A model generated the notes under the pieces. The model did not search any database, was not told the origin of the DNA, and saw only the letters and a list, made by a program, of their open reading frames with translations. From contig NZ_JAUCZH010000004.1 of NCBI RefSeq assembly GCF_030373185.1, positions 186,001-250,000 on the forward strand: a DNA stretch of 64,000 nt. The letters run 5' to 3'. Numbering within the stretch: the first letter of the stretch is position 1; every line of letters begins with the position of its first letter. Position numbers and translations under genes: made by a program. Of the stretch, positions 35,318 through 44,824 are shown in pieces. The DNA is from Tabrizicola sp. (lineage in GTDB: Bacteria; Pseudomonadota; Alphaproteobacteria; Rhodobacterales; Rhodobacteraceae).

Positions 35318-35691
35318 GCCTTCCCTCCCTGTCCGGCAGGGCGCTTGACCCGCGCCCGGGGCAACCGTAACGCCCAATTCTCGCTTGTGAACCCGGGAAC
35401 TGTGCCTTTGGCCGATGGTAGCGTTACCGGCCCTGACCACATCCTTGCGAAGGGACGTAACGAATCGGTTAAGGCGCGATAGGGAAGCGGGTCATTGAAG
35501 GACGGCATCGGGCAGGCAGATTTGACACAATTTGGTGCATTAGCCTCTTGAGCAACCCGAGACTGTTTCCAGATTCCGCAGTTTTTCATGCTTAACAGCG
35601 GAAATGCCACACTTCTGCCAGAAGTTATGCCTTAATGGATTGTTGAACTCCTGCTCTGCTGCGGGCTTGGCTGCCATTTTGAAAGGTTGCG
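35318..35691. other. 374-bp intergenic region between gdhA and the Tad-like operon
   Basis: This divergent spacer holds the gdhA ribosome site and presumably promoters for both sides. I see no convincing coding frame in it: the frames that cross it lack ribosome sites and recognisable family features. Its last part (35540-35691) is visibly AT-richer than the surroundings and contains the candidate CtrA box at 35632. No RNA gene or riboswitch was recognised. Confidence 0.5.
35632..35646. promoter_or_regulatory. Candidate CtrA-like box upstream of the Tad-like operon
   Basis: TTAA-N7-TTGA, one mismatch from the alphaproteobacterial CtrA consensus TTAA-N7-TTAA, 46 bp before the first gene of the pilus-related operon. 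CtrA often controls motility and pilus genes. The match is short and could be chance. Confidence 0.25.
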
Positions 35692-37464
35692 ATGATGCGT
35701 GAATCGACATTTCGGTCGGTCTTCGGACAATTGAATCTTTCCGTGAAACGCTTCCGTGATGACGAAAGCGGTGCGCTCACCTTCTTCATGCTGCTCATGT
35801 TCGTTCTGATGATCATGTTCGGCGGTATCGCGGTTGATGTGATGCGCTTTGAAACCCGCCGCGTGGCAATGCAGCAGACCCTTGACCGTGCAGCCCTTGC
35901 TGCCGCCAGCCTGACCCAGACGCGCACGCCGCAAGTGATTGCCGCCGACTGGTTTGAGAAGGCCGGCCTTGGCGAAGACCTTGCCATGGTGGAATTTTCT
36001 GATCCGACCGTCGCTGCGGTCTCGGACGCCGGTCTGCGCCGGGTGACCATGTCCGCCCGGGTCCGGTCCTACAACTTCTTCATGGGCATTTTCTCGGACA
36101 ACGACTACCTTGACGGCCCGACCCATACCGAAGCCGCGCAAGGCGTGTCGGAGATCGAGGTCATCATGGTTCTCGACATTACAGGGTCGATGGGCGGAAG
36201 TGCTGGAAACGGCAAGACCAAGATTGAAGCGCTGCGTGACGCCGCCTCCGACTTTGTCACAATCGTCAAAGGAAATGACACCAAGGATGGGGTTTCGATC
36301 GGCCTGGTGCCTTACGCCGCACAGGTGAACATCCCGGTGAATCTGCGCGACCAGTTCACCGCGATCAACATCTCGACCTGGGACGGTATCGCGAATGCCG
36401 GCGTTCCCAATATCAACTGCTTTGAATTTCCGACCAGCACCTACGGCACCACCGGCATATCATTGACGACCCCTATCAGGATGGCAGCTGTGGCGGACGC
36501 CAACAACGGCGTTTCGAACACGACCAGCTTCCTTGCGCCGGTGGCTCCCAATGCCGCGTCGCGCGCCTGCACGACGGTGAACGACGTAGCTTCGACGGCG
36601 CACAACGAAGCCACCGCAAATCAGGTCTTCCTGCCGACCAAGAACGGTGATGCCGTGAAGGAACGGATCTCGCGCCTTGTCGCGGCAGGCAACACCTACA
36701 TCGCCGTGGGCATGCGCTGGGGAACCGCGCTGATCGACGAGAGCGCGCGCCCGATCTACACCGCAATCGGTGACGCTTCGGTCGCAGGCCGCCCGGCCAA
36801 CAACGACTCCATCGAAACCCGGAAGATCATCATCCTGATGACCGACGGATCGCATGTCACGAACCAGTACATCCTTGATGCCTACAAGACCGGCTTGTCG
36901 CCCATCTGGCGTGGTTCTTCGGATGGCAACTTTGCCATCCGCTATACCAACGGTGGTCCGGCCCGGACCAACGGCACGCGGCCGAGTTGCGCAGGGAGCA
37001 GAACCTACTTCGTGCCGCACCTGCAAAGTGCGCAATCATGCCAGTCAGGTGCCTGGCTTTCAACGCCGTCCTGGACCGGCAGCGGCACCGTGCGCCAGCT
37101 CGACTGGAGCGAAGTCTGGCGCTATGTGCGGGTCAGTTGGGTCGCCCGGCAGCTTTACATGCGGTCAAACGTCAGCGGGACGGGTACCTACAACACGATC
37201 ATGGGCCAGTTCCGCGGAACTTACCTGTCCAGCACAACCAACATGAACACCCTGCTGCAACAGAACTGCACAGCGGCCCGCAACGCCGGTGTTGAGATCT
37301 ACGGGATCGCCTTTGCCGCTCCGACGGGCGGACAGACCCAGATCAACGGCTGCGCGTCATTCCCCAAGGAAAACTACTACTTCAACGCAACCGACGGCGA
37401 CAAACTGCAGGCCGCGTTCAGGCAGATTGCCACCGACATCTCGGAACTGAGGCTGACCCAATGA
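35692..37464 (+). CDS. TadG-like pilus assembly protein with von Willebrand A domain
   Basis: A 590-residue protein with a single N-terminal membrane helix (LTFFMLLMFVLMIMFGGIAVDVM, residues about 30-52) preceded by the RDDESG motif that marks TadE/TadG proteins. From residue 155 a VWA domain begins: VIMVLDITGSMGGS gives the metal site with threonine in place of the usual second serine (DxTxS). The second half continues the VWA fold with several cysteines. Such proteins are attached to the inner membrane and expose the VWA domain to the periplasm. It overlaps the next gene by 4 bp. It is separate from any tad ATPase gene here. Confidence 0.87.
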   Translation: MMRESTFRSVFGQLNLSVKRFRDDESGALTFFMLLMFVLMIMFGGIAVDVMRFETRRVAMQQTLDRAALAAASLTQTRTPQVIAADWFEKAGLGEDLAMVEFSDPTVAAVSDAGLRRVTMSARVRSYNFFMGIFSDNDYLDGPTHTEAAQGVSEIEVIMVLDITGSMGGSAGNGKTKIEALRDAASDFVTIVKGNDTKDGVSIGLVPYAAQVNIPVNLRDQFTAINISTWDGIANAGVPNINCFEFPTSTYGTTGISLTTPIRMAAVADANNGVSNTTSFLAPVAPNAASRACTTVNDVASTAHNEATANQVFLPTKNGDAVKERISRLVAAGNTYIAVGMRWGTALIDESARPIYTAIGDASVAGRPANNDSIETRKIIILMTDGSHVTNQYILDAYKTGLSPIWRGSSDGNFAIRYTNGGPARTNGTRPSCAGSRTYFVPHLQSAQSCQSGAWLSTPSWTGSGTVRQLDWSEVWRYVRVSWVARQLYMRSNVSGTGTYNTIMGQFRGTYLSSTTNMNTLLQQNCTAARNAGVEIYGIAFAAPTGGQTQINGCASFPKENYYFNATDGDKLQAAFRQIATDISELRLTQ

Positions 37465-38018
37465 CCCGCCTTCGCGCCTTCATTGCCGATGAACGCGGCA
37501 CCGCGACGATCGAGTTCGTGCTGATCATCCCGGTCGTCCTGCTGATCTTCATGGCATCGATGGAAAGCAGCCTGTTCATGGCGCGAAGCGTGATGCTGGA
37601 GCGCAGTGTGGACATCGTGGTGCGCGACATCCGGCTGGGCAGCCTGAGCGGGCTGACCCATGCCCAGCTCAAGCGTCGCATCTGCGAAACCAGCGCCTTG
37701 GTCTATTCGATCGACACTTGCGTCGATGCGATGCGGATCTGGATGCAGCCGATCAACACCGCCGATTTCGCCATGGTCGCCCCGCCACGCAGTTGTGTGG
37801 ATCGGTCTGAACCGATCGACCCCTTGCAGGAACCGACCGGCGATGAGTTCAAGTTCGGGGTAGACAATGACATCATGCTGATGCGCATCTGCCTTAAGGA
37901 AGAGCCGATGTTCCCGACCACGGTGATCGGTGCGTCGCTGATCGCGGATGAGACGGACGGAAACTATGCGCTGCTGACCACAAGCGTGTTTGTCAACGAA
38001 CCAGGGTCTGGATCATAA
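37461..38018 (+). CDS. TadE-like pilus assembly protein
   Basis: A 185-residue protein with the TadE signature: DERGTATIEFVLIIPVVLLI, a prepilin-like membrane helix with the essential glutamate near residue 19, then a periplasmic tail containing CETSALVYSIDTC. Overlaps its neighbours by 4 bp upstream and by one base downstream (TAATG), so the three pilus-related genes are translationally coupled. Confidence 0.88.
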   Translation: MTRLRAFIADERGTATIEFVLIIPVVLLIFMASMESSLFMARSVMLERSVDIVVRDIRLGSLSGLTHAQLKRRICETSALVYSIDTCVDAMRIWMQPINTADFAMVAPPRSCVDRSEPIDPLQEPTGDEFKFGVDNDIMLMRICLKEEPMFPTTVIGASLIADETDGNYALLTTSVFVNEPGSGS

Positions 38019-38596
38019 TGAAGTCGCTTCGCAACAGCCTGCGGTCATTTGCCAAGGATGAAAGCGGCGTCCTGCTGGCCGAATTCCTGCTTTTGATACC
38101 CTTCATGATCTGGGGTTTTGTCGCCCTGTTTGTCTATTGGGACGTGTTCCGGACAATCAACGTGACCCAGAAGGCCGCCTATTCTGTCGCAGACCTCTTG
38201 TCGCGTCAGGCCGTGGTGACGCCCGAGTTTGTCGATGGCCTGCAAAGCGTGCTGGCCTTCCTGACACCGGGAACACCGGACTCTCGCATTCGGATCACCA
38301 GCATGGAATACGACGCTGGTGACGATGAATATGACCTGCTGTTCTCCCGGTCTCCGGGCGGGAAGGTGCCAGAGCATACATCGGTGTCGATTCAATTGCT
38401 TAAGCCGCAGATTCCGATCATGGATGACCTTGATTCCGTGATCATCGTTGAAACATGGGTAGACTATGTGCCGTCCTTCGACACTGGGCTTCTGAACATG
38501 ACGCCGGGCGTGGACAATCAGACCTTCATGCAGTTCATCGTGACCCGGCCGCGGACGCGCAGGCTTTGCCTTGCCGGATCGGTGACTTGCGTCTGA
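38018..38596 (+). CDS. Second TadE-like pilus assembly protein
   Basis: A 192-residue TadE/TadF-type protein: AKDESGVLLAEFLLLIPFMIWGF is the pilin-like helix with its glutamate, followed by a periplasmic domain and a final CLAGSVTC that could form a disulfide. It is the third gene of the TadG-TadE-TadE trio. No CpaB, CpaC, CpaF or TadA gene is in the window, so the secretion machinery must be elsewhere. Confidence 0.87.
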   Translation: MKSLRNSLRSFAKDESGVLLAEFLLLIPFMIWGFVALFVYWDVFRTINVTQKAAYSVADLLSRQAVVTPEFVDGLQSVLAFLTPGTPDSRIRITSMEYDAGDDEYDLLFSRSPGGKVPEHTSVSIQLLKPQIPIMDDLDSVIIVETWVDYVPSFDTGLLNMTPGVDNQTFMQFIVTRPRTRRLCLAGSVTCV

Positions 38597-38673
38597 TTGT
38601 CGCGACGCCGGATTGATGCGGAATGAGCCCGGCAAACCCGGCTTGGGCGCTTTGGATCAGATTGGAGTCTGGC

Positions 38674-38874
38674 TTGCCCAAGCGTCTTGTCATGGTTCCA
38701 GCACTGCTTGCGCTTTGCGCCTGTGGCAATTGGGTGAACCAGGGCGAACAGACTCCTATTCTGCCGATTGAAAGCTTGCTGGCTCAGGCTGAATTGGCCG
38801 GCCCCGATCCCGGCCCCGGGCTTGCCGCCCGCGCGGCGGCCCTTCGCGCGCGCGCCGCAAGCATTGCACCCTGA
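38674..38874 (+). CDS. Small putative lipoprotein
   Basis: A 66-residue product starting at TTG 38674, chosen because GGAG lies 6 bases upstream. The sequence PKRLVMVPALLALCACGNW has a hydrophobic segment ending in a possible lipobox (LCAC, cysteine about residue 17). The rest is short and alanine-rich. It follows the Tad-like genes after 77 bp and may belong to their operon. I do not recognise a family. ATG codons at 38623 and 38692 are alternative starts. Confidence 0.5.
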   Translation: MPKRLVMVPALLALCACGNWVNQGEQTPILPIESLLAQAELAGPDPGPGLAARAAALRARAASIAP

Positions 38875-38956
38875 GCGCCACGCGCCTGACAGCGTTGCAC
38901 CCCGCCCGGCTTCCGGCTAACAGACAGGGGTTCGCCATCAGCCTGAGGTTCCGCCC

Positions 38957-40255
38957 ATGTCCGCCGCCCCCTTGCGTCTTGGTCTTGCCGGCCTTGGAAC
39001 CGTCGGCATCGGTGTGGTCAAGATCGTTCAGGCCCATGCCGACCTGATCGCCGCACGGTCTGGCCGCGCCGTGTCGATCACAGCCGTCTCTGCGCGGGAT
39101 CCAAAGAAGAACCGAGACGCAGACCTTTCCGCCTATGCTTGGGAAACCGACCCGGTGGCCCTGGCCAGCCGCAATGATGTCGATGTCTTCGTCGAGGTGA
39201 TGGGTGGCCATGACGGCCCCGCCAAGGCCGCGACTGAAGCTGCCATCGCTGCGGGCAAGGATGTGGTCACCGCCAACAAGGCGCTCTTGGCCCACCACGG
39301 CCAGGCCCTAGCCCTTGCAGCCGAAACCGCAGGCAGCACCCTTCGGTTCGAGGCTGCGGTCGCCGGTGGCATCCCGGTGATCAAGGCGCTGACTGAAGGT
39401 CTTGCCGGCAACCGGATCAAGCGCGTCATGGGGGTGATGAATGGTACCTGCAATTATATCCTGACCCGGATGCAATCGGCGGGCCTGCCCTATGACGCGG
39501 TGTTCGAGGAAGCCCGACAGCTTGGCTATCTGGAGGCCGACCCGAACCTTGATGTCGGCGGCATCGATGCGGGCCACAAGCTTTCGCTGCTTGCTGCCAT
39601 CGCTTTCGGAACCCGCGTCAGTTTTGACGCGGTGGAACTGGAAGGCATCGGCAATGTCTCGATCGACGATATCCGTCTGGCTGATGACATGGGCTACCGG
39701 ATAAAACTTCTGGGCGTCGCCCAGATGACCGGGCGCGGGCTGGAACAGCGCATGACCCCTTGTCTGGTGCCAGCCGACAGCCCCCTTGGCCAGTTGCAGG
39801 GCGGAACGAACATGGTCGTTCTGGAAGGCGACAGCGTTGGCCAGATCGTCCTGCGTGGCCCCGGTGCCGGGATGGGGCCAACCGCCAGCGCCGTCATGGC
39901 CGACGTGATCGACATCGCCCGTGGCCTGCGTCTTCCCACGTTTGGCATCCCTGCGGCCGATCTTGTCCAGCCCACCGCTGCCAGCGCCGCAACGCCTGCA
40001 CCCTATTACCTGCGCATGACGCTGCTCGACAAGCCCGGCGCGCTGGCCAAGATCGCCACCTGCCTTGGCGAGGCTGGCATCTCCATTGACCAGATGCGAC
40101 AGCTGCACCGCCCCGGGGACCGTGCTGAAGACGCGGTCGTCCTGATCGTCACCCACAAGGCCGCCCCTGCCGACATTGCCGAGGCCATGTCTCGCTTTGC
40201 CCCGACCGGCGTCCTTGTCGGCGCGCCGGTGGCAATCCGGATCGAGGAAGTCTGA
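38957..40255 (+). CDS. hom: Homoserine dehydrogenase
   Basis: A 432-residue enzyme of the aspartate pathway, reducing aspartate semialdehyde to homoserine for threonine and methionine. The N-terminal NAD(P) site reads GLAGLGTVGIGVVK; the catalytic region contains EAAVAGGIPVIKAL and VMGVMNGTCNYILTRM; a C-terminal ACT domain (YYLRMTLLDKPGALAKIATC, about residues 350-432) is the usual threonine-sensing regulatory domain. It is 180 bp upstream of glpX. Confidence 0.96.
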   Translation: MSAAPLRLGLAGLGTVGIGVVKIVQAHADLIAARSGRAVSITAVSARDPKKNRDADLSAYAWETDPVALASRNDVDVFVEVMGGHDGPAKAATEAAIAAGKDVVTANKALLAHHGQALALAAETAGSTLRFEAAVAGGIPVIKALTEGLAGNRIKRVMGVMNGTCNYILTRMQSAGLPYDAVFEEARQLGYLEADPNLDVGGIDAGHKLSLLAAIAFGTRVSFDAVELEGIGNVSIDDIRLADDMGYRIKLLGVAQMTGRGLEQRMTPCLVPADSPLGQLQGGTNMVVLEGDSVGQIVLRGPGAGMGPTASAVMADVIDIARGLRLPTFGIPAADLVQPTAASAATPAPYYLRMTLLDKPGALAKIATCLGEAGISIDQMRQLHRPGDRAEDAVVLIVTHKAAPADIAEAMSRFAPTGVLVGAPVAIRIEEV

Positions 40256-40434
40256 AGCCCTGACGGCAGGCCTTGCAGGGCCTGCCATGCGACTGAACGC
40301 CTGTCACGCCGACTTTCGGTTCCGGCAAGGCAGGTATGGCGCTCACCCGTGCAAAACCGTTAGCGTCACCATCCTTGCCGTGCCGCGAAGCCCCGGTTAG
40401 ACGGGACCGGAATTGGGGCCGGGAGGGGCATTTC

Positions 40435-41400
40435 ATGTCGGACAAACTGAATTTTCAGGACAGGCTCCTTAGCCTTGGCCTTGGCCGGGTTTCGGAAGCT
40501 GCCGCCCTTGCCTCGGCGCGGTTGATCGGGCGCGGCGATGAAAAGGCCGCGGATCAGGCTGCCGTCAACGCGATGCGCGACCAGCTGAACCTGTTGGATA
40601 TCAAGGGTGTCGTCGTGATCGGCGAAGGTGAGCGTGACGAAGCCCCGATGCTTTACATCGGTGAAGAGGTCGGAACCGGCCACGGCCCAGAGGTGGACAT
40701 CGCGCTTGACCCCCTGGAAGGCACCACATTGACCGCCAAGGACATGCCGAACGCGCTGACCGTCATCGCCATGGCACCGCGCGGCACGCTGCTGCACGCC
40801 CCGGATGTCTACATGGACAAGCTCGCCATCGGCCCCGGCCACAAGCCCGGCACGGTGACCCTGACGATGACCCCGTCCGAGCGGGTCTCGGCGCTTGCAT
40901 CCGCCAAGGGATGCTCCACCGAAGATATCACCGTCTGTGTCCTTGACCGCCCGCGCCATGAGGACATGATCCGCGAACTTCGGTCTACCGGTGCCGCGAT
41001 CCGACTGATCACCGATGGCGACGTCGCCGGGGTGATGCATTGTGCCGAACCCGAAATCACGGGTATCGACATGTATATGGGTTCAGGCGGAGCGCCAGAA
41101 GGGGTGCTTGCGGCGGCGGCACTGAAATGCATGGGTGGCCAATTCTATGGCAAACTGCTGTTTCGCAACGACGATGAGCGCGCACGCGCACGCAAGGCTG
41201 GCATCACCAACTTCGACCGCGTCTACACCCGTGACGATCTGGTCCGCGCCGACGTGATCTTTTCGGCCACCGGCGTGACCTCCGGCTCGCTTCTGGCGGG
41301 TATCAAGCGCGAACCCGGCTGGGTCACGCTGGAGACCATCCTGATGCGGTCAAAGACCGGATCGGTGCGGCGGATGACCTACCGCAGCCCGATGCGCTGA
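40435..41400 (+). CDS. glpX: Fructose-1,6-bisphosphatase class II (GlpX)
   Basis: A 321-residue lithium-sensitive-type sugar phosphatase: ALASARLIGRGDEKAADQAAVNAM, GEGERDEAPMLYIGEEVG with the metal acidic residues, ALDPLEGTTLTA (the DPxxGT motif) and YMGSGGAPEGVLAAAAL. It makes fructose-6-phosphate for gluconeogenesis and may also act on sedoheptulose bisphosphate. The start MSDKLNFQD at 40435 has GGGAGG upstream; an ATG 99 bp before is unsupported. Confidence 0.95.
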   Translation: MSDKLNFQDRLLSLGLGRVSEAAALASARLIGRGDEKAADQAAVNAMRDQLNLLDIKGVVVIGEGERDEAPMLYIGEEVGTGHGPEVDIALDPLEGTTLTAKDMPNALTVIAMAPRGTLLHAPDVYMDKLAIGPGHKPGTVTLTMTPSERVSALASAKGCSTEDITVCVLDRPRHEDMIRELRSTGAAIRLITDGDVAGVMHCAEPEITGIDMYMGSGGAPEGVLAAAALKCMGGQFYGKLLFRNDDERARARKAGITNFDRVYTRDDLVRADVIFSATGVTSGSLLAGIKREPGWVTLETILMRSKTGSVRRMTYRSPMR

Positions 41401-41456
41401 AGCCGCCCCAAACCACAGATCGGGGTTCGCCGCCGACTGTCCGGCCCCGCAACCGG

Positions 41457-41792
41457 TCAGGCTTTCAGCCTGTATCGGCCCGGCTCCTCGAACACGTCGA
41501 TCACCCGCGTCCCGGCCTTGATCTGCGCGCCATGTGGTGTGCCGGCTGCAATGAAGTAGCTGTCGCCGGGGCGACAGATCCTCGTCTCACTCCCGATGGT
41601 GAATTCGATCTCACCCTCGACAACCGTTCCCCATTGCGCACCGTGCGCATGGGTCGGAAGCTGCATGTCCTTCAGGAAAGTGAAGAACGCCACCAATCCC
41701 GCATCAGAGCGCACGACGGCGGTTTGCACCACGTCATCGGGAAACGGCACATCAATGCCAGGGAATGACTGGATGAAATTGGGAAAAGGCAT
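41457..41792 (-). CDS. Cupin domain protein
   Basis: A 111-residue single-domain cupin. Motif 1 is THAHGAQWGTVVEGEIEF with the metal-binding histidines and glutamate; motif 2 is CRPGDSYFIAAGTPHGAQI. The start MPFPNFIQSF at 41792 has AAAGGA upstream. The function is unknown; small cupins include isomerases, dioxygenases and ligand-binding proteins. It is a lone leftward gene between glpX and recJ. Confidence 0.85.
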   Translation of the reverse strand: MPFPNFIQSFPGIDVPFPDDVVQTAVVRSDAGLVAFFTFLKDMQLPTHAHGAQWGTVVEGEIEFTIGSETRICRPGDSYFIAAGTPHGAQIKAGTRVIDVFEEPGRYRLKA

Positions 41793-41970
41793 GGGGGGTA
41801 TCCTTTGCTGCAAAGCTTGGCCATTCATTAGCCTACTGGCCCAAAGCCAGCGCACGCCACCGAATTCCACGGCCCATCGCTCCATGCCGGACCAGACGTC
41901 CACCGGGACCGTTGCCGAAGCCGCGCGCACGCCCCTTGCAAGCCGCCCCCCTTTGCGGCACCCCTAGACC

Positions 41971-43719
41971 ATGACCGCTCTCCCTGCCTTCCTGAACGTT
42001 GAAGCCTCGCTGACCGGCCGCCGCTGGACTGGCCCCGATCCTGCGCAAGACCGCCTCTCGCAGGCGATGGCGCAGACCACCCGCCTTCCCCTGCCCCTTT
42101 GCCGGATCCTCGCCACCCGTGGGGTTGCGCCCGAGGATGCACCGGCCTTCCTCGCCCCCGCCCTGCGCGACCTACTTCCCGACCCCCTCACCCTGAAGGA
42201 CATGGCCCCTGCCGCCGCCCGTCTGATCCGGGCCGTGGCCGCCCGCGAGAAGATCGCCATCTTCGCTGATTATGATGTCGATGGCGGCTCATCTGCAGCG
42301 CTTCTCATCATCTGGCTGCGGGCCATGGGATGCGAAACGACCCTTTATATCCCTGACCGTATCGACGAAGGCTATGGCCCGAACGTTCCTGCGATGGCCG
42401 CTCTTGCCGCCAGTCACAGCCTGATCCTCTGTGTCGATTGCGGCACCCTGTCCCACGAACCCATTGCAGCGGCCAAGGGTGCCGATGTGGTCATCCTTGA
42501 CCACCACCTCGCCTTGGAGACGCTGCCCCCCGCGCTGGCAGTCGTGAACCCCAACCGGCAGGATGAAGACGGCAGCCTTGCGCATCTGTGCGCCGCCGGT
42601 GTGGTGTTCCTGATACTGGTGGAAGCCAATCGCCAGCTGCGCGGCAACGGCCAGCAAGGCCCGGACCTGATGCCGATGCTAGACCTTGTGGCGCTGGCGA
42701 CGGTGGCCGATGTCGCGCCGCTGATCGGGGTCAATCGGGCCTTCGTGCGCCAAGGGCTCAAGGTCATGGCGCGGCGGGAACGTGTTGGCCTGCGCGCGCT
42801 GGCCGATGTGGCGCGGATGGATCAGGCACCAACCGCTTACGCCTTGGGGTTTCTGCTTGGCCCCCGGGTCAACGCGGGCGGGCGGATCGGGCAGGCTGAC
42901 CTTGGCGCGCGGCTTCTGGCCACCGACAACGCCACCGAGGCGATGGCGATGGCCGCACGGCTGGACCAGTTGAACACCGACCGGCGCGAGATTACCGAAG
43001 CCGTCCGCGCAGAGGCCTTGGCCCAGGCAGAATCGCGCGGGCTGGACGGCCCGCTTGTCTGGGCGGCGGCGGAAGGTTGGCACCCGGGCGTGGTGGGCAT
43101 CGTCGCCGCACGCCTGAAAGAGGCGGCGCAGCGGCCTGCCATCGTGATCGGCTTTGACGGGGACGAGGGCAAAGGCTCGGCCCGGTCGATCCCCGGCGTC
43201 GATCTGGGGGCCGCAATCCAGCGCATCGCGGCCGAAGGGCTCATCGTCAAGGGCGGTGGCCACAAGATGGCTGCCGGCCTGACGCTGACCCGCGCCCAGC
43301 TTGAACCCGCAATGGCGCGGCTGGCTGACCTTCTGGCACGGCAGGGTGCTGGTGACGGCGGTCCACGGGATTTGCGGATCGACAGCCTCTTGACCACGAC
43401 CGCCGCCACCGTGGACCTGCTTGAACAGATCGAAAGCGCCGGCCCCTTCGGTGCCGCCGCCCCCGCACCGCGCTTTGCATTTGCCAATGTTGCCGTCAGC
43501 GCCCGGCGGATCGGTGAAAGCCACCTGAAACTGACCGCCTCGGATGGCTCTGGTCCGGGACTGGACGCCATTGCCTTCGGGGCTTTCGACGGCCCACTTG
43601 GGCCGGCGCTGGAAAACCCCGGCCACAGGCGATTTCACCTTGCCGGGCGGCTGGAACTGAACCACTGGAACGGTCGCACCCGGGTTCAGTTGCGGCTTGA
43701 AGACGCAAGTCCGGCCTGA
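41971..43719 (+). CDS. recJ: Single-stranded-DNA-specific exonuclease RecJ
   Basis: A 582-residue 5'-3' exonuclease of recombination and repair. The DHH family motifs are FADYDVDGGSSAAL (motif I), CVDCGTLSHE (motif II) and VILDHHLALE (motif III, with the DHH); the DHHA1 domain follows with KGSARSIPGVDLGAAI and KGGGHKMAAGLTL. An OB-fold completes the C-terminus. A typical neighbour of hom and glpX in Rhodobacteraceae. Confidence 0.96.
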   Translation: MTALPAFLNVEASLTGRRWTGPDPAQDRLSQAMAQTTRLPLPLCRILATRGVAPEDAPAFLAPALRDLLPDPLTLKDMAPAAARLIRAVAAREKIAIFADYDVDGGSSAALLIIWLRAMGCETTLYIPDRIDEGYGPNVPAMAALAASHSLILCVDCGTLSHEPIAAAKGADVVILDHHLALETLPPALAVVNPNRQDEDGSLAHLCAAGVVFLILVEANRQLRGNGQQGPDLMPMLDLVALATVADVAPLIGVNRAFVRQGLKVMARRERVGLRALADVARMDQAPTAYALGFLLGPRVNAGGRIGQADLGARLLATDNATEAMAMAARLDQLNTDRREITEAVRAEALAQAESRGLDGPLVWAAAEGWHPGVVGIVAARLKEAAQRPAIVIGFDGDEGKGSARSIPGVDLGAAIQRIAAEGLIVKGGGHKMAAGLTLTRAQLEPAMARLADLLARQGAGDGGPRDLRIDSLLTTTAATVDLLEQIESAGPFGAAAPAPRFAFANVAVSARRIGESHLKLTASDGSGPGLDAIAFGAFDGPLGPALENPGHRRFHLAGRLELNHWNGRTRVQLRLEDASPA

Positions 43720-43790
43720 CAGTGGCCTTTCGCAAGATTTCCCTTGCAGAACATCGGCACCCGTTTTAGACACCGCCCCACCGAAAGCGT

Positions 43791-43865
43791 GGCCCGTTCG
43801 TCTATCGGTTAGGACACCAGGTTTTCAACCTGGGAAGAGGGGTTCGACTCCCCTACGGGCTGCCA
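43791..43865 (+). tRNA. tRNA-Glu (anticodon TTC), copy 1
   Basis: 75 nt with CCA encoded. The acceptor stem pairs GGCCCGT with ACGGGCT (first pair G-U), the D-arm and T-arm are normal (GGTTCGACTCC), and the anticodon loop TTTTCAA between CCAGG and CCTGG gives TTC, glutamate. Identical base for base to the copy at 44825. Confidence 0.97.
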
Positions 43866-43977
43866 CTCGGTTTCTCTTCACGGATATGTCAGCAGTTGAC
43901 AGGCACCGCGCGACGCGCTGTGCTTGATTGCGGGCGTTTGCCCCATAAACTGACCAAAATCTTATTGAAGGTGACCC

Positions 43978-44778
43978 GTGATCAAGATTTCCCGCCTTGC
44001 CGCCGTTGTTGTCATCACCCTGTTGCCGCTGTCGGCACAGGCCACAAGTTGTAGTGACACCGGGGGCAAGTATGAAGGCTGGAAGGCCGAGATGGCCGCC
44101 GAGGCAAAGGCGTCCGGCGTCGGCAAGCGTGGCATTGAAGCGCTGATGGCGTCCTCCTATTCCAAGGCTACCATCGGGGCCGACCGCAACCAGAAAAGCT
44201 TCAAGTATTCCCTGGACAAGTTTCTACAGGTCCGCGGGGCAGATACGATTGTAGCGCAAGGACGGTCCCGCAAAGCCAAAAACGCCGAGTTCTATGACGC
44301 ACTTGAGGCCCGATATGGCGTTCCCGCCGGCGTTCTGATCGCGATTCATGGGATGGAAACCGCTTTTGGCGGCTTCATGGGCGACACCAACGTGGTTTCA
44401 GCCATTGCCACCCTGACCTACGACTGCCGCCGGTCCGATTTCTTTCGCCCACACCTGATCGGCGCGCTCAAGCTGGTGGATCAGGGGTCGATCTCGATGG
44501 CAACGGTCGGTGCCAAACACGGTGAGCTTGGCCACACCCAGTTTCTGCCCGGCAATGCCCTGACCTATGGGGTCGATGGCAACGGCGACGGCAAGGTCGA
44601 TTTCTACAACATGACCGACGCGCTTGCCTCAACTGCGAATTTCCTGCGCCAGAAGGGCTGGCAACCCGGCAAGGGCTATCAGGAAGGCGAGCCGAATTTC
44701 GAAGTGATCAAGCAATGGAACGCGGCAAAGGTCTACCAGCAGGCCATCGCGATCATGGGCGCAAGGATCGACCGCTGA
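43978..44778 (+). CDS. Lytic murein transglycosylase, MltB family
   Basis: A 266-residue secreted enzyme that cleaves peptidoglycan glycan chains. GTG start at 43978 with GAAGG upstream; signal peptide ends LSAQA before TSC. The catalytic glutamate is E127 in AIHGMETAFGG; the late GHTQFLPGNALTYGVDGNGDG and TADALASTANFLRQKGWQPG-like segments are typical of the family. It is flanked on both sides by identical tRNA-Glu genes, which is unusual; no integrase or phage gene accompanies it. Confidence 0.9.
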   Translation: MIKISRLAAVVVITLLPLSAQATSCSDTGGKYEGWKAEMAAEAKASGVGKRGIEALMASSYSKATIGADRNQKSFKYSLDKFLQVRGADTIVAQGRSRKAKNAEFYDALEARYGVPAGVLIAIHGMETAFGGFMGDTNVVSAIATLTYDCRRSDFFRPHLIGALKLVDQGSISMATVGAKHGELGHTQFLPGNALTYGVDGNGDGKVDFYNMTDALASTANFLRQKGWQPGKGYQEGEPNFEVIKQWNAAKVYQQAIAIMGARIDR

Positions 44779-44824
44779 TTGCCCCTTGCACCTGCCCGCG
44801 CCGCGCCTTAGGAAGCGCGCCAGT

